This document shows, piece by piece, positions 50,190 to 59,526 of a DNA stretch of 64,000 bases. Position 1 is the first letter of the stretch. Each line of letters starts with the position of its first letter. Location: NCBI GenBank assembly GCA_945904955.1, contig CAMDPO010000002.1:88322-152321 (forward strand). Reading direction: 5' to 3'. The position numbers and the translations under genes are program-made. Source of the stretch: Rhizobium sp. Q54 (lineage in GTDB: Bacteria > Pseudomonadota > Alphaproteobacteria > UBA2966 > CAIVPW01). A model generated the notes under the pieces. The model did not search any database, was not told the origin of the DNA, and saw nothing but the letters and a program-made list of their open reading frames with translations.

Positions 50190-50318
50190 ATGCGATCGAA
50201 GACGATCCTTTGGGTAGTACTCGCGCTGCTGGTTGTCGGGGGCGCCGCGGCCGTCATCTATTGGCCGATGGGCCCGCCGGCGAATGATGCGGACACCTTC
50301 GACCCGCACGGCCCTTAA
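50190..50318 (+). CDS. 42-residue single-span membrane protein
   Basis: ATG 50190 follows an excellent GAGGAGGGGGAG ribosome site. The product has a start of basic residues, one membrane segment (ILWVVLALLVVGGAAAVIYW) and a short acidic tail ending DADTFDPHGP. A terminator follows 25 bases later. No family known to me; its strong ribosome site and defined transcript end make it a credible small gene. Confidence 0.65.
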   Translation: MRSKTILWVVLALLVVGGAAAVIYWPMGPPANDADTFDPHGP

Positions 50319-50343
50319 GGCTACGGCGGCCCTGCCTGTTCTT

Positions 50344-50369
50344 AACGGCGCGCCTCTCGGCGCGCCGTT
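50344..50369 (+). terminator. Rho-independent terminator after small membrane-protein gene
   Basis: Eleven-base perfect stem AACGGCGCGCC / GGCGCGCCGTT with loop TCTC, followed by CTATTTG. Confidence 0.8.
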
Positions 50370-50490
50370 CTATTTGGGCGGCGAATCTGGTAGGGAAATC
50401 AACGATCGATAGAGGTGCGGCCAAATCCCCGCTAGGCTAGCCCGCAGCGGGAACCTTGACCGTCGCTGCGGTCTTGAAGACGAGGGCGAG

Positions 50491-51759
50491 ATGGCGGCGA
50501 AAGAAGCAACGCGCATACAGCCCCTGACGCGCCAGGCCATGGCCTTTGTGCTGGCCGGTGGGCGGGGTTCGCGCCTTCTGGAACTGACCGACAAGCGCGC
50601 CAAGCCCGCGGTCTACTTCGGCGGCAAGTCGCGCATCGTCGACTTCGCGCTGTCGAACGCGGTGAACTCCGGCATCCGCCGCATCGCGGTGGCGACCCAG
50701 TTCATGTCGCACAGCCTGATCCGGCATCTGCACCGGGGCTGGAACTTCCTGCGCCCTGAACGCAACGAGAGCTTCGACGTGCTGCCGGCAAGCCAGCGCA
50801 CGCCGGGCGCATGATACGTCGGCACCGCCGACGCGGTGTTCCAGAACATCGACTTCATCGAAGGGTACCGGCCGACGTACATCGTCATCCTGGCCGGCGA
50901 TCACGTCTACAAGATGGACTACGAGATCATGTTGCAACAGCACGTCGCCGAGGGCGCCGACGTGACGGTGGGCTGCATCGACGTGTCCAAAGCGGAAGCG
51001 ACGGGATTCGGCGTCATGCAGGTCGACGCCACCGACCGCATCGTCAGCTTCGTCGAAAAGCCTGCCAATCCGCCCACCATCCCCGGCAAGCCGGACGTCG
51101 CGCTGGCCAGCATGGGCATCTACGTCTTCAAGACGTCGTTCCTGTTCGATCAGCTGCGCCGCGACGCCGCCGATCCGAACTCGTCCCACGACTTCGGCAA
51201 GGACATCATCCCCGGCATCGTCAAGAACGGCAAGGCCGTGGCGCACCGCTTCCTGCGCAGCTGCGTGCGCTCAGGCGCCGAGCCCGAGATCTACTGGCGC
51301 GACATCGGGACAGTGGACGCCTACTGGGAAGCAAACATCGACCTGTGCGACGTCGTGCCGTCCCTCGACCTCTATCACCGCGAGTGGCCGATCTGGACCT
51401 ACGCCGAGATCACGCCGCCCGCCAAGTTCGTCCACAACGTCGACGGCCGCCGCGGCATGGCGGTGAGCTCGTCGGTATCGGGTGGCTGCATCGTCTCGGG
51501 CGCCTACCTGCACCGCTCCCTGCTGTTCACCGGGGTGCGCGTCAATTCGTACACCCAGCTCGATAGCGCCGTAGTGCTGCCCTATGCGCGCATCGGCCGC
51601 GGCGCCAAGCTGTCGAAGGTCATCATCGACTCGGGGGTGCAAATCCCCGAGGGCATGGTGGCGGGCTTCGACCCCGAGTACGACGCCAAGCGCTTCCGGC
51701 GCTCGGAGAAGGGCGTCTGCATCATCACCCAGCCGATGATCGACAAGCTGCGCACCTGA
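50491..51759 (+). pseudogene. glgC: Glucose-1-phosphate adenylyltransferase with an in-frame UGA at a conserved Trp
   Basis: The frame opens at ATG 50491 (GAGGG upstream) and would give 422 residues, the usual size. It makes ADP-glucose for glycogen. Blocks: [34 protein letters not shown]-region replaced by [13 protein letters not shown], and FVEKPANPP. At 50812-50814 a TGA interrupts [23 protein letters not shown], precisely where the family has Trp (WYxGTADAV); both sides remain in one frame. Either a TGG-to-TGA mutation has killed the gene, or the base is a sequence error, or the stop is read through. Other genes here use TGA as a normal stop. Confidence 0.93.
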
Positions 51760-51769
51760 GAGCGTCGCC

Positions 51770-53239
51770 GTGAAGGTTCTGTTCGTCGCGTCCGAACTCC
51801 ACCCGCTGGTCAAGACGGGCGGGCTCGCCGACGTGGTCGGCGCGTTGCCCGCGGCGCTCGCCCAACAGGGCCTCGACGTGAAGGTGTTGCTGCCGGCCTA
51901 CCCCGGCATCCTCGAACGACTGCAAGGGGAACGGCGCACCGTCGCCAAGCTGCGCAGCCTGTTCGGCGGCCCGGCGAGCCTCGAGAGCGGCCGCACCGCC
52001 GGCGGCGCCGACGTGATCGCGATCGACGCGCCGCACCTCTACAAGCTGCGCGGCCGCGTGGAACGCACGGGCGGCCCCTATGGGCCAGCGCCCAACACCG
52101 ACTGGGACGACAACCACCTGCGCTTCGCGGCGCTGGGCTGGACCGCAGCAGCGATCGCCGGCGGGCGGGCCGGACCGTGGGTACCGGACGTGGTGCATGC
52201 CCACGACTGGCAGGCCGGGCTTGCGCCCGCGTACCTCGCCCTCGGCGGCGCGCCGCGACCGGCGACCGTGCTGACCATCCACAACATCGCGTTCCAGGGA
52301 TTGTTCGGCGCCGAGAACCTTGCGGAGCTGCGCCTGCCCGAGGCTTCGTTCCATCACGACGGGGTGGAGTTCTACGGCCGCATCGGCTTCCTCAAGGCCG
52401 GCATCTACTACGCCGACCGAATTACGACGGTCAGCCCGACCTACGCCCACGAGATCCGCACGCCGGCGTTCGGCCACGGACTCGACGGGCTGCTCGGCCA
52501 CCGCGCCGACAAGCTCTCTGGCATCCTCAACGGCATCGACCGCAACGAGTGGAACCCGGAGCGTGACCCGCACCTCGCGGCGCACTACGGCGCGGCGTCG
52601 CTGGCCGGCAAGGCGGCCAACAAGGCGGCGCTGCAGAAGGACATGCGCCTGCGGGTCGACGCGCGCGCGCCGCTGCTCGGCGTGATCAGCCGGCTGACGT
52701 CGCAGAAAGGTCTCGACCTGCTGCTGTCGTCCCTGCCCGAGTTGCGCGCCGCGGGCGCCCAGCTCGTCGTGCTGGGCGGCGAAGGCGACCGCGACGTGCA
52801 GGCGGGCTTTTCCAACGCCGCGGCGTCCGAGGGCGAGCGCATCGCTGTGCGCTTCGGCTACGACGAGAAGCTGGCCCACCGCATCCAGGCCGGCGCCGAC
52901 GCTATCGTGGTGCCGTCGCGGTTCGAGCCGTGCGGCCTGACCCAGATGTGCGGCATGCGCTACGGCACCGTGCCGATCGTCGCCCGCGTCGGCGGCCTCG
53001 CGGACTCGGTGATCGACGCCAACGAGGCGGCGCTCAACGAGGGCGTGGCAACCGGCATCCAGTTCGCGCCGACGACCGCCGATGCGCTGCGCAGCGCGCT
53101 GGCGCGTACGTTCGAGCTCTACGGGCAACCCGCGGTGTGGGACGGATTGCGCCGCCGCGCCATGGCGGCTGACTTCGGCTGGGAGCGCTCGGCGAAGAAG
53201 TACGTCGAGCTCTATAAGAGCCTGCTCAAACCCCATTGA
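51770..53239 (+). CDS. glgA: Glycogen synthase (ADP-glucose type)
   Basis: 489 residues from GTG 51770, ten bases after glgC. GT5 signatures are clear: N-terminal KTGGLADVVGALPAAL with the ADP-glucose Lys, HAHDWQAGLAP, HNIAFQG, and the C-terminal PSRFEPCGLTQMCGMRYGTVPI. It elongates glycogen in the cytoplasm. Intact, although its substrate-producing partner glgC carries a stop. Confidence 0.97.
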   Translation: MKVLFVASELHPLVKTGGLADVVGALPAALAQQGLDVKVLLPAYPGILERLQGERRTVAKLRSLFGGPASLESGRTAGGADVIAIDAPHLYKLRGRVERTGGPYGPAPNTDWDDNHLRFAALGWTAAAIAGGRAGPWVPDVVHAHDWQAGLAPAYLALGGAPRPATVLTIHNIAFQGLFGAENLAELRLPEASFHHDGVEFYGRIGFLKAGIYYADRITTVSPTYAHEIRTPAFGHGLDGLLGHRADKLSGILNGIDRNEWNPERDPHLAAHYGAASLAGKAANKAALQKDMRLRVDARAPLLGVISRLTSQKGLDLLLSSLPELRAAGAQLVVLGGEGDRDVQAGFSNAAASEGERIAVRFGYDEKLAHRIQAGADAIVVPSRFEPCGLTQMCGMRYGTVPIVARVGGLADSVIDANEAALNEGVATGIQFAPTTADALRSALARTFELYGQPAVWDGLRRRAMAADFGWERSAKKYVELYKSLLKPH

Positions 53240-53309
53240 GTCGCGAGCGGCTTGAGTACGTGGATGGCCGAGTCAGGCCAGTCAGGCCCGGCCATGACGG
53301 AGCAGGGAG

Positions 53310-54029
53310 CTAGACTCCGGCCGCGGCCTTGTCGAGGAACCAGTGCAAGGTGCCGGAGGGGCGGATGCCGCTGGCCGGCACGGGCTCGCGGTTCTTGATG
53401 CGCTTGACGATGGCGGCCTTGCCGGCGCCCGCGGCGAGGATTGCCACGTGGTGCGAGGAATTTAGCGCGGGATACGTCAGCGTGATGCGCGGCTCCGGCT
53501 TGGCGCCGACCACCGACGCCGTCCACCGCTTGGTCTCCTGCAACGCAGCGGTGCCGGGGAAGAGCGAGGCGGTGTGGCCGTCGTCACCGATGCCAAGCAG
53601 CGTCAGGTCGAACAGCGGCCGCCCCGGTTTGAGCTCCTTGGCGCCGTAGACCTTTTGCAGCTCCGCTTCGTACGCGGATGCCGCCTCCTCGGGCGTCGCT
53701 TTGCTGGTCGGCACGAGGTGCATGTAGGCAGCGCCGATCGGCACCTTGCCGAACATCGCCTCGGTCACCATGCGCGCGTTCGAGTTCTCGTGGCTGTGCG
53801 GCACGAAGCGCTCGTCGCCGAAGAACCAATGCACGCTGTACCAGGGCACCTCGAACACGAGCGGAAAGGTCGAGAGGATCTCGTAGGGGCGCTTGGGCGT
53901 CGTGCCGCCGGCGAGGCAGACGCGCGGCTCATGGTCGCCGATCGCGGCCAGCACCGAGCAGACGAACACCGCCGCGCGGTTCGCCAGGTCCTCCGGGTCG
54001 TCGGCAATCTCGGTTTGTGCGTCGCTCAG
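53310..54029 (-). CDS. pgl: 6-phosphogluconolactonase, apparently CTG-initiated
   Basis: 239 residues. It hydrolyses 6-phosphogluconolactone. Family blocks: VCLAGGTTPKRPYEILS, WFFGDERFVPHSHENSN, GIGDDGHTASLFP. Homology reaches SDAQTEIADDPEDL, but no ATG, GTG or TTG lies ahead of it in frame; CTG 54029 fits, overlapping the zwf stop as CTGA in the same way that ATGA couples genes. A GAAGAG is a few bases upstream. The next GTG would remove the first helix. Confidence 0.92.
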   Translation of the reverse strand: MSDAQTEIADDPEDLANRAAVFVCSVLAAIGDHEPRVCLAGGTTPKRPYEILSTFPLVFEVPWYSVHWFFGDERFVPHSHENSNARMVTEAMFGKVPIGAAYMHLVPTSKATPEEAASAYEAELQKVYGAKELKPGRPLFDLTLLGIGDDGHTASLFPGTAALQETKRWTASVVGAKPEPRITLTYPALNSSHHVAILAAGAGKAAIVKRIKNREPVPASGIRPSGTLHWFLDKAAAGV

Positions 54030-55630
54030 GAGCGTTTCTCTTCGGTCGGCTTCCAGGTCATACGGTTCCAGGCGCGGCCGTCCTTGGCAAGCATCTCGTC
54101 GGCGATCTGCGGCCCAGCGCTGCCGGCCGGATAGTTCTGGAAGTTGCGGTAGGGATCGAGCTCCCACGCCTGCAGCAGCGGCTCGACGGCACGCCAGCCG
54201 GACTCGACCGAATCGGCGCGCTGGAACCGGGTCGCGTCGCCCATCATGCAGTCGTAAATGAGCGTCTCGTAGCCGGTGGAGGGCGCTGCGTCGAAATAGT
54301 CGGCGTAGTGGAAGTTCATCCACACGCGGCCGAGCTTCAAAGCAGGGCCGGGCACCTTGGCACCGAAGCGCAGCGAGACACCCTCGTCCGGCTGCACGTG
54401 GATCACCAGGCGATTGCCGATCATGCGGTCGATGTCGGTATCACGGAACATGACCTGGGGCGGATGCTTGAACTGGATCGAGATCTCAGACAGGCGCTTG
54501 GTCATCGCCTTGCCGGTGCGCAGGTAGAACGGCATGCCGTGCCAGCGCCAGTTGTCGATGGTCATCTTCATCGCGACGTAAGTCTCGGTCATCGAGCCTT
54601 TCTCGACGTCGGACTCCTCGCGGTAGGTCTTGTACGGCTTGCCCTGCACGGAACCGGCGATGTACTGGCCGCGCACCGCGCTCTCTCCCGGCTTCTTCGG
54701 ATCGGGGAAGCGCAGAGCGTCGAGCACCTTCACCTTTTCGGTGCGCACCGAGTCGGCAGAGAAGTCGTTGGGTGGCTCCATTGCGGTGAGCGAGAGCAAC
54801 TGGAACAGCTGGTTGGGCACCATGTCCTTCAGCGCGCCCGACTTATCGTAGTAGCCACCGCGCTGCTCGACGCCGACCGTCTCGGCCACGGTGATCTGGA
54901 TGTGGTCGATGTGGTTGCGATTCCACAACGGCTCGAAGATGCCGTTGGCGAAACGCAGCACCATCATGTTCTGGACGGTCTCTTTGCCGAGGTAATGATC
55001 GATGCGGTAGATCTGCCGCTCACGCAGCACGCCGAGGATCTGCTCGTTGAGCGCGCGCGCCGAGGCATAGTCGGTGCCGAACGGCTTCTCGATGATGATG
55101 CGGCGCCACGGCGTCCCGTCGCGTTCCTCCTGCATCAGGCCGGAAGCGGCCAAGGACAACGTGATGGGCGCGAAGAAGCGCGACGCGACGGCCAGGTAGA
55201 ACAAGATGTTGCCGAGAGTGCCGTGGTCGCGATCCACGGTGGACATGTGTTCGCTGAGGCGCTTGTAGCCAGCCGGGTCGTTGAAGTCGGCCTGGACGTA
55301 ATCCACGGCATTCTCGATGCGGGCCCAGGCGGCTGCATCGAACTCGCCGGCCTCGGTGCCCCGCGTCTTGGCGAACTGCTGCACCGACTCGCGCAGGCCC
55401 GCGCGAAAGTCCTCGATTGTGCGCTCGCGATGATCGACACCGATCAGCCGGAACTTGGGCGGCAGGATACCGACGCGGGCAAGGTTGTAGAGCGCCGGCA
55501 CCAGGAGGCGTTTGGTGAGATCGCCGCCTGCGCCGAAGATCACGACCGCACACGGCGGCGCGGCCGGCGGTTTGGCGTCGGCCCCGGCGAGGTCGCTTTC
55601 GCGAGCACGGCGCATGGCGGAGTCGTTCAT
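54026..55630 (-). CDS. zwf: Glucose-6-phosphate 1-dehydrogenase
   Basis: 534 residues from ATG 55630, slightly longer than usual because of an N-terminal tail of about 25 residues. NADP fingerprint FGAGGDLTKRLLVPALYNL, active-site RIDHYLGKE (His general base) and EKPFGTDYASARALN. First enzyme of the oxidative pentose phosphate and Entner-Doudoroff routes. It sits between gnd and pgl in one operon. Confidence 0.97.
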   Translation of the reverse strand: MNDSAMRRARESDLAGADAKPPAAPPCAVVIFGAGGDLTKRLLVPALYNLARVGILPPKFRLIGVDHRERTIEDFRAGLRESVQQFAKTRGTEAGEFDAAAWARIENAVDYVQADFNDPAGYKRLSEHMSTVDRDHGTLGNILFYLAVASRFFAPITLSLAASGLMQEERDGTPWRRIIIEKPFGTDYASARALNEQILGVLRERQIYRIDHYLGKETVQNMMVLRFANGIFEPLWNRNHIDHIQITVAETVGVEQRGGYYDKSGALKDMVPNQLFQLLSLTAMEPPNDFSADSVRTEKVKVLDALRFPDPKKPGESAVRGQYIAGSVQGKPYKTYREESDVEKGSMTETYVAMKMTIDNWRWHGMPFYLRTGKAMTKRLSEISIQFKHPPQVMFRDTDIDRMIGNRLVIHVQPDEGVSLRFGAKVPGPALKLGRVWMNFHYADYFDAAPSTGYETLIYDCMMGDATRFQRADSVESGWRAVEPLLQAWELDPYRNFQNYPAGSAGPQIADEMLAKDGRAWNRMTWKPTEEKRS

Positions 55631-55635
55631 GGCGG

Positions 55636-56613
55636 CTACTTCTTCTCGACGTGACCGCCGAACTGCTTGCGCATGGCGGAGAGCAGCTTCTCGGCGTAAG
55701 TGTGATTCTGGCGGGAGCGGAAGCGCACGAACAGCGCCGCGGTCAGCACATCGGCCGGTACCGCCTCGTCGATCGCCGCCTGCACCGTCCAGCGGCCCTC
55801 GCCGGAGTCTTCGACCGAGCCTGTGAAGCTGTCGAGCTTGGGGTCTTCGGCGAGCGCGATGGCGGTGAGGTCCAGCAGCCACGACGCGACGACGCTGCCG
55901 CGCCGCCACACCTCGGCGATGTCGCCGACGTTGAGGGTCATGCGGTGGTCCTCGGGCAGATTCTTGGAGTCGGCGTTCTTCATGATGTCGAAGCCCTCGG
56001 CTTAGGCTTGCATCATTCCGTACTCGATGCCGTTGTGGACCATCTTGACGAAGTGGCCCGCGCCGGATGGCCCGCAATGCATATAGCCGCGCTCGACGCG
56101 GCTGTCGGCGCTCTTGGGCCGGCCACGCGTGCGGTCGATTTCGCCGATGCCGGGCGCCAGGGTGTCGAGGATCGGGTCGAGGTGCGTCACCGCTTCCTTG
56201 GAGCCGCCGATCATCATGCAGTAGCCGCGTTCGCGGCCCCACACGCCGCCGGACGTGCCGATGTCGACGTAGTGGATGCCCTTGGCGGCGAGCGCCTTGG
56301 CGCGGCGGATGTCGTCCTGCCAGAACGAATTGCCGCCGTCGATGATGATGTCGCCCTTCTCCATCACCGAGCCGAGCAACGTCACGGTGTCGTCGGTGAT
56401 CTTGCCGGAGGGCAGCATCACCCACACCACGCGCGGCTTGGGCAGCTGCTTGACCATGTCCTCGGGTGACTTGGCTGCCTTGCTGCCTTCCTTCACCAGC
56501 GCGTCGATGGCGTCCTGGGCGCGGTCGTAGACGACGCAGGTGTGATTCTTGGTCGCCAATCGCCGCACGATGTTGCCGCCCATGCGGCCGAGTCCGATCA
56601 TTCCGATTTGCAT
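55636..56613 (-). pseudogene. gnd: 6-phosphogluconate dehydrogenase (short GntZ/YqeC type) with an in-frame UAA at a conserved Tyr
   Basis: From ATG 56613 the first 203 residues include [31 protein letters not shown] and [17 protein letters not shown], then TAA at 56002-56004. The same frame continues [20 protein letters not shown] and [19 protein letters not shown] to 55636, the rest of the enzyme. The family reads QAYAEGFDI here, so a Tyr codon has become a stop. Restored length is 325 residues, normal for the NAD-preferring YqeC class. The active-site Lys (KMVHNG) lies before the stop; the C-terminal helical domain lies after it. Confidence 0.92.
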
Positions 56614-56658
56614 GGCGCCGTTCCCCTGTCTTGGGCCCCCTAGTTGCGAGCGGCGCTT

Positions 56659-59487
56659 CTACGCCACCGCGCGACGAATGGCCTTGCTGAGCTTGTCGAG
56701 CTCCGTGCTCAAGTTCGAGCCGATGTGGACACGCAGCGCGCGACGGCCGCGCTCGGCCAGCACGTCGAAGTCACCGCGCGCCTGCGCGGCCTTGACGGTG
56801 CCGAACGTGAATTTCTGGCCGGGCACCGGCAGATCCTCGGCGTCGTCACAGGTGATCTGCAGGAACACGCCGCTGTTGGGCCCACCCTTGTAGGCCTGGC
56901 CGGTGGAATGCAGGAAGCGCGGGCCGAACTCGGCGACCGTCGCCACGTTGCGCGCGTCGCGGATGGCGTGCCGAGCCTCTTGCAGCACGGCGATGGTCTC
57001 GGGGCCGCGCGGGATGTAGGCGAGCAGCGCAGCGTAGTCGCCGGCCGACAGACGCGCGAAGTGCGCCTTCAGGTACGCGTCGAGTGTCTTGGCCTTGGCG
57101 GCTTGCGCCAGCACCGCGGCGTTCTTGGCGTCGGCGAACAGCTTGACGCCGCCTTCCACCAGGATGGGCGTCTCGCCGGGCAGGCTGCCGGACTTCTCGT
57201 AGGCGTCGGTGAGACCGCGCGTGGCGATCTTGCTCGCCTCGACGTCGGGCTGATCGAACGGATGAATGCCGAGGATGGCGCCGGCCACCGCGGTCGCCAA
57301 CTCCCAACGGAAGAACTCCTGGCCAAGCTGATACGCGTTCGCCATGGTGATGCGCACCACCGGATGACCCGCCGCTTCGAGCGCGGCGATCTTCGCCTCA
57401 AACGGGTCGGCACGACTGGTGATCGAGAGGTGCACGAAGAGCCGGTCCTTGCCGTAGACCGAGGGCGCGCCGATCGTCTCGCCATCGACGGGAATGAGTC
57501 CTTTGCCGCCCTTGCCGGTCGATTCGGCGATGAGCTGCTCCGCCCACGCACCGAAGTCTTCGAGGCCGGGGCCGGAAAGCACGGTGACCTTGTCGCGGCC
57601 CATCTTGCCGGCGGCGCCGAGGATGGCACCGAGCTGCACGCCCGGATTGATGTTGGGCGGCACGTCGGGACCGGAGGATCGAATGGTCAGCAGCGCCGCG
57701 CGCAGGAAGCGCTCGACATCGACACCCATCGCCGCGGCGGGCACCAGGCCGAATGCCGACAGCACGGAGTAGCGCCCGCCGATGGTCGGATCGCCGAAGT
57801 GCACCTGCGCAAAGCCCTCGGACTCGGCGATCTTCTGCACCTTGGAGCCGGGATCGGTGACGGCGACGAAGCGCTTGGGCGCCTCCTTGGGGCCGAGCGC
57901 CTTCACCGCCTGGTCGAAGAAGTACTGCTTGAAGATGTTCGGCTCGAGGGTGCTGCCGGACTTCGACGCGACGATGAAGAGCGTCTTCTTCACGTCGATC
58001 TTGGCCTGGGTGGCGCGCACCTGAGCCGGGTCGGTCGAGTCGAGGACGTGCAGCTGCGGCCTGCCGGCGATGCGGCCGAACGTCTCGGCGAACACTTCGG
58101 GGCCAAGGCTGGAGCCGCCCATGCCCAGCAGCAGGACGTGATCGAACTTGGCGGCGAGATCGGCGAGCTTCTTGTACTGATCGGCCTTGGCGAGCTCGCG
58201 GCCGGCGATGTCGAGCCAGCCGATCCATTTGTTCTCGTCGCCGCCGGTCCACAGGGTCGCGTCCCTAGCCCACAGACGGCGGATGCGGCCCTGGGCGCGC
58301 CACGCGTCGAGCTCGGCATCGACGGCTTTCTTCAGGTCGGCAGGCAGCGTCGCCTTGAGCTTGGTCTGGCGCTCGCCTTCCATGGCGCGGCGCTTGCCCT
58401 CGACGACCTCGAGCAGCTTGTCGGCCGCGTCGGCGAACAGCTGCACCGCATCGACGACCAGCTTGTCGGTGACGGCCTTGATCGAGACGCCTGAGGCATC
58501 GAGGTCGGCCATCGTCTTCTTGGCGCCGGGAAGGTCGTCCTCGATGGCAAGCTTGGCTTTGCCGTGGTCGCGGAACGCCGCCATGGTTGCCGGCGGCATG
58601 GTGTTGACGGTGTCTGCGCCGATCAGGGTCTCGACGTAATAGACGTCGCTGTAGGCGGGATTCTTGGTGCCGGTGGAGGCCCACAGCAGGCGTTGGGTCT
58701 GCGCGCCTTTGGCGGCGAGCGCCTTCCACCGCGCGGAGGAGAACAACTCCTTGTAGCGCTGATAGGCGAGGCGCGCGTTGGCCACCGCTACCTTGCCCTT
58801 GATCGAGTCGAGTCCTTTGGCGCCGCCCTTGATCTTGGCGTCGAGCTGGGCGTCCACCGCGCCGTCGATGCGGCTGATGAAGAAGCTCGCCACCGAGGCG
58901 ATTTTGGCAATGTCGGCATTGCCTTTCTTGGCGTAGCGCTCGAGGCCGTTGATGTACGCTTCGGCGACGTCGACGTAGGCGTCCTGGGAGAACAGCAGCG
59001 TGACGTTGATGTTGATGCCCTCACCGATCAGCGTGTCGATGGCCGGCACGCCTTCCTTGGTGCCCGGCACCTTGACCATCAGGTTGGGCCGGTCGACGCG
59101 CGCCCACAGGCGGCGCGCCTCGGCGACCGATGCCTCGGTGTCGCGCGCGAGGTACGGCGAGACTTCGAGGCTGACGTAGCCGTCGCGCTTCTTGGTCTTC
59201 TCGTAGATGGGCAGCAGCTTGTCCGCCGCCATCTGGATGTCCTGGATGGCGAGCTCCTCGTAGAGCGCCATGGCGCCGAGGTCCGAGCGCCGCATCAGGC
59301 CGTCGAGCTGTGCGTCGTAGTCGTCGGAATGGCCGATGGCGTTCTCGAAGATCGCCGGGTTCGACGTGATGCCGCGCAGGCCGTCATCCTTGATGAGTGC
59401 GTCGAGCTCTGGCCCGATGATCTTGCGGCGGATGAAATCGAGCCACACCGATTGGCCAAGGCCCTCCAGCGACTTCAACGGATTCAT
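56659..59487 (-). CDS. Bifunctional transaldolase / glucose-6-phosphate isomerase
   Basis: 942 residues from ATG 59487 (AGGGGG upstream; the longer start at 59505 is not needed). Residues 1-360 are transaldolase: TSNPAIFENAI, SLEVSPYLARDT and Schiff-base Lys139 in PNLMVKVPGTKEG. Residues about 400-935 are phosphoglucose isomerase: LGMGGSSLGPEVF, VASKSGSTLEPN, and HPFDQPDVEASK. Such Tal-Pgi fusions occur in some Alphaproteobacteria and other bacteria and link the non-oxidative pentose phosphate route to glycolysis. Part of the zwf-gnd operon, between gnd and glk. Confidence 0.96.
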   Translation of the reverse strand: MNPLKSLEGLGQSVWLDFIRRKIIGPELDALIKDDGLRGITSNPAIFENAIGHSDDYDAQLDGLMRRSDLGAMALYEELAIQDIQMAADKLLPIYEKTKKRDGYVSLEVSPYLARDTEASVAEARRLWARVDRPNLMVKVPGTKEGVPAIDTLIGEGININVTLLFSQDAYVDVAEAYINGLERYAKKGNADIAKIASVASFFISRIDGAVDAQLDAKIKGGAKGLDSIKGKVAVANARLAYQRYKELFSSARWKALAAKGAQTQRLLWASTGTKNPAYSDVYYVETLIGADTVNTMPPATMAAFRDHGKAKLAIEDDLPGAKKTMADLDASGVSIKAVTDKLVVDAVQLFADAADKLLEVVEGKRRAMEGERQTKLKATLPADLKKAVDAELDAWRAQGRIRRLWARDATLWTGGDENKWIGWLDIAGRELAKADQYKKLADLAAKFDHVLLLGMGGSSLGPEVFAETFGRIAGRPQLHVLDSTDPAQVRATQAKIDVKKTLFIVASKSGSTLEPNIFKQYFFDQAVKALGPKEAPKRFVAVTDPGSKVQKIAESEGFAQVHFGDPTIGGRYSVLSAFGLVPAAAMGVDVERFLRAALLTIRSSGPDVPPNINPGVQLGAILGAAGKMGRDKVTVLSGPGLEDFGAWAEQLIAESTGKGGKGLIPVDGETIGAPSVYGKDRLFVHLSITSRADPFEAKIAALEAAGHPVVRITMANAYQLGQEFFRWELATAVAGAILGIHPFDQPDVEASKIATRGLTDAYEKSGSLPGETPILVEGGVKLFADAKNAAVLAQAAKAKTLDAYLKAHFARLSAGDYAALLAYIPRGPETIAVLQEARHAIRDARNVATVAEFGPRFLHSTGQAYKGGPNSGVFLQITCDDAEDLPVPGQKFTFGTVKAAQARGDFDVLAERGRRALRVHIGSNLSTELDKLSKAIRRAVA

Positions 59488-59526
59488 GCCGTAGCCCCCT
59501 CGCATCGATGTGCGTTTGCGTTTGCG

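Noticed and set aside
50491..51759. UGA read as Trp because of genetic code 4
   Set aside because: Many genes here end in TGA with homologues ending at the same place (for example greA and arsC), so the organism uses TGA as stop.
53264..53295. Hairpin between glgA and pgl as bidirectional terminator
   Set aside because: ATGGCCG and CGGCCAT can pair but the loop is large and no T-tract follows on either side, so I do not annotate it.
56644..58494. 616-codon plus-strand frame
   Set aside because: Antisense to the tal-pgi fusion, which carries all catalytic motifs.
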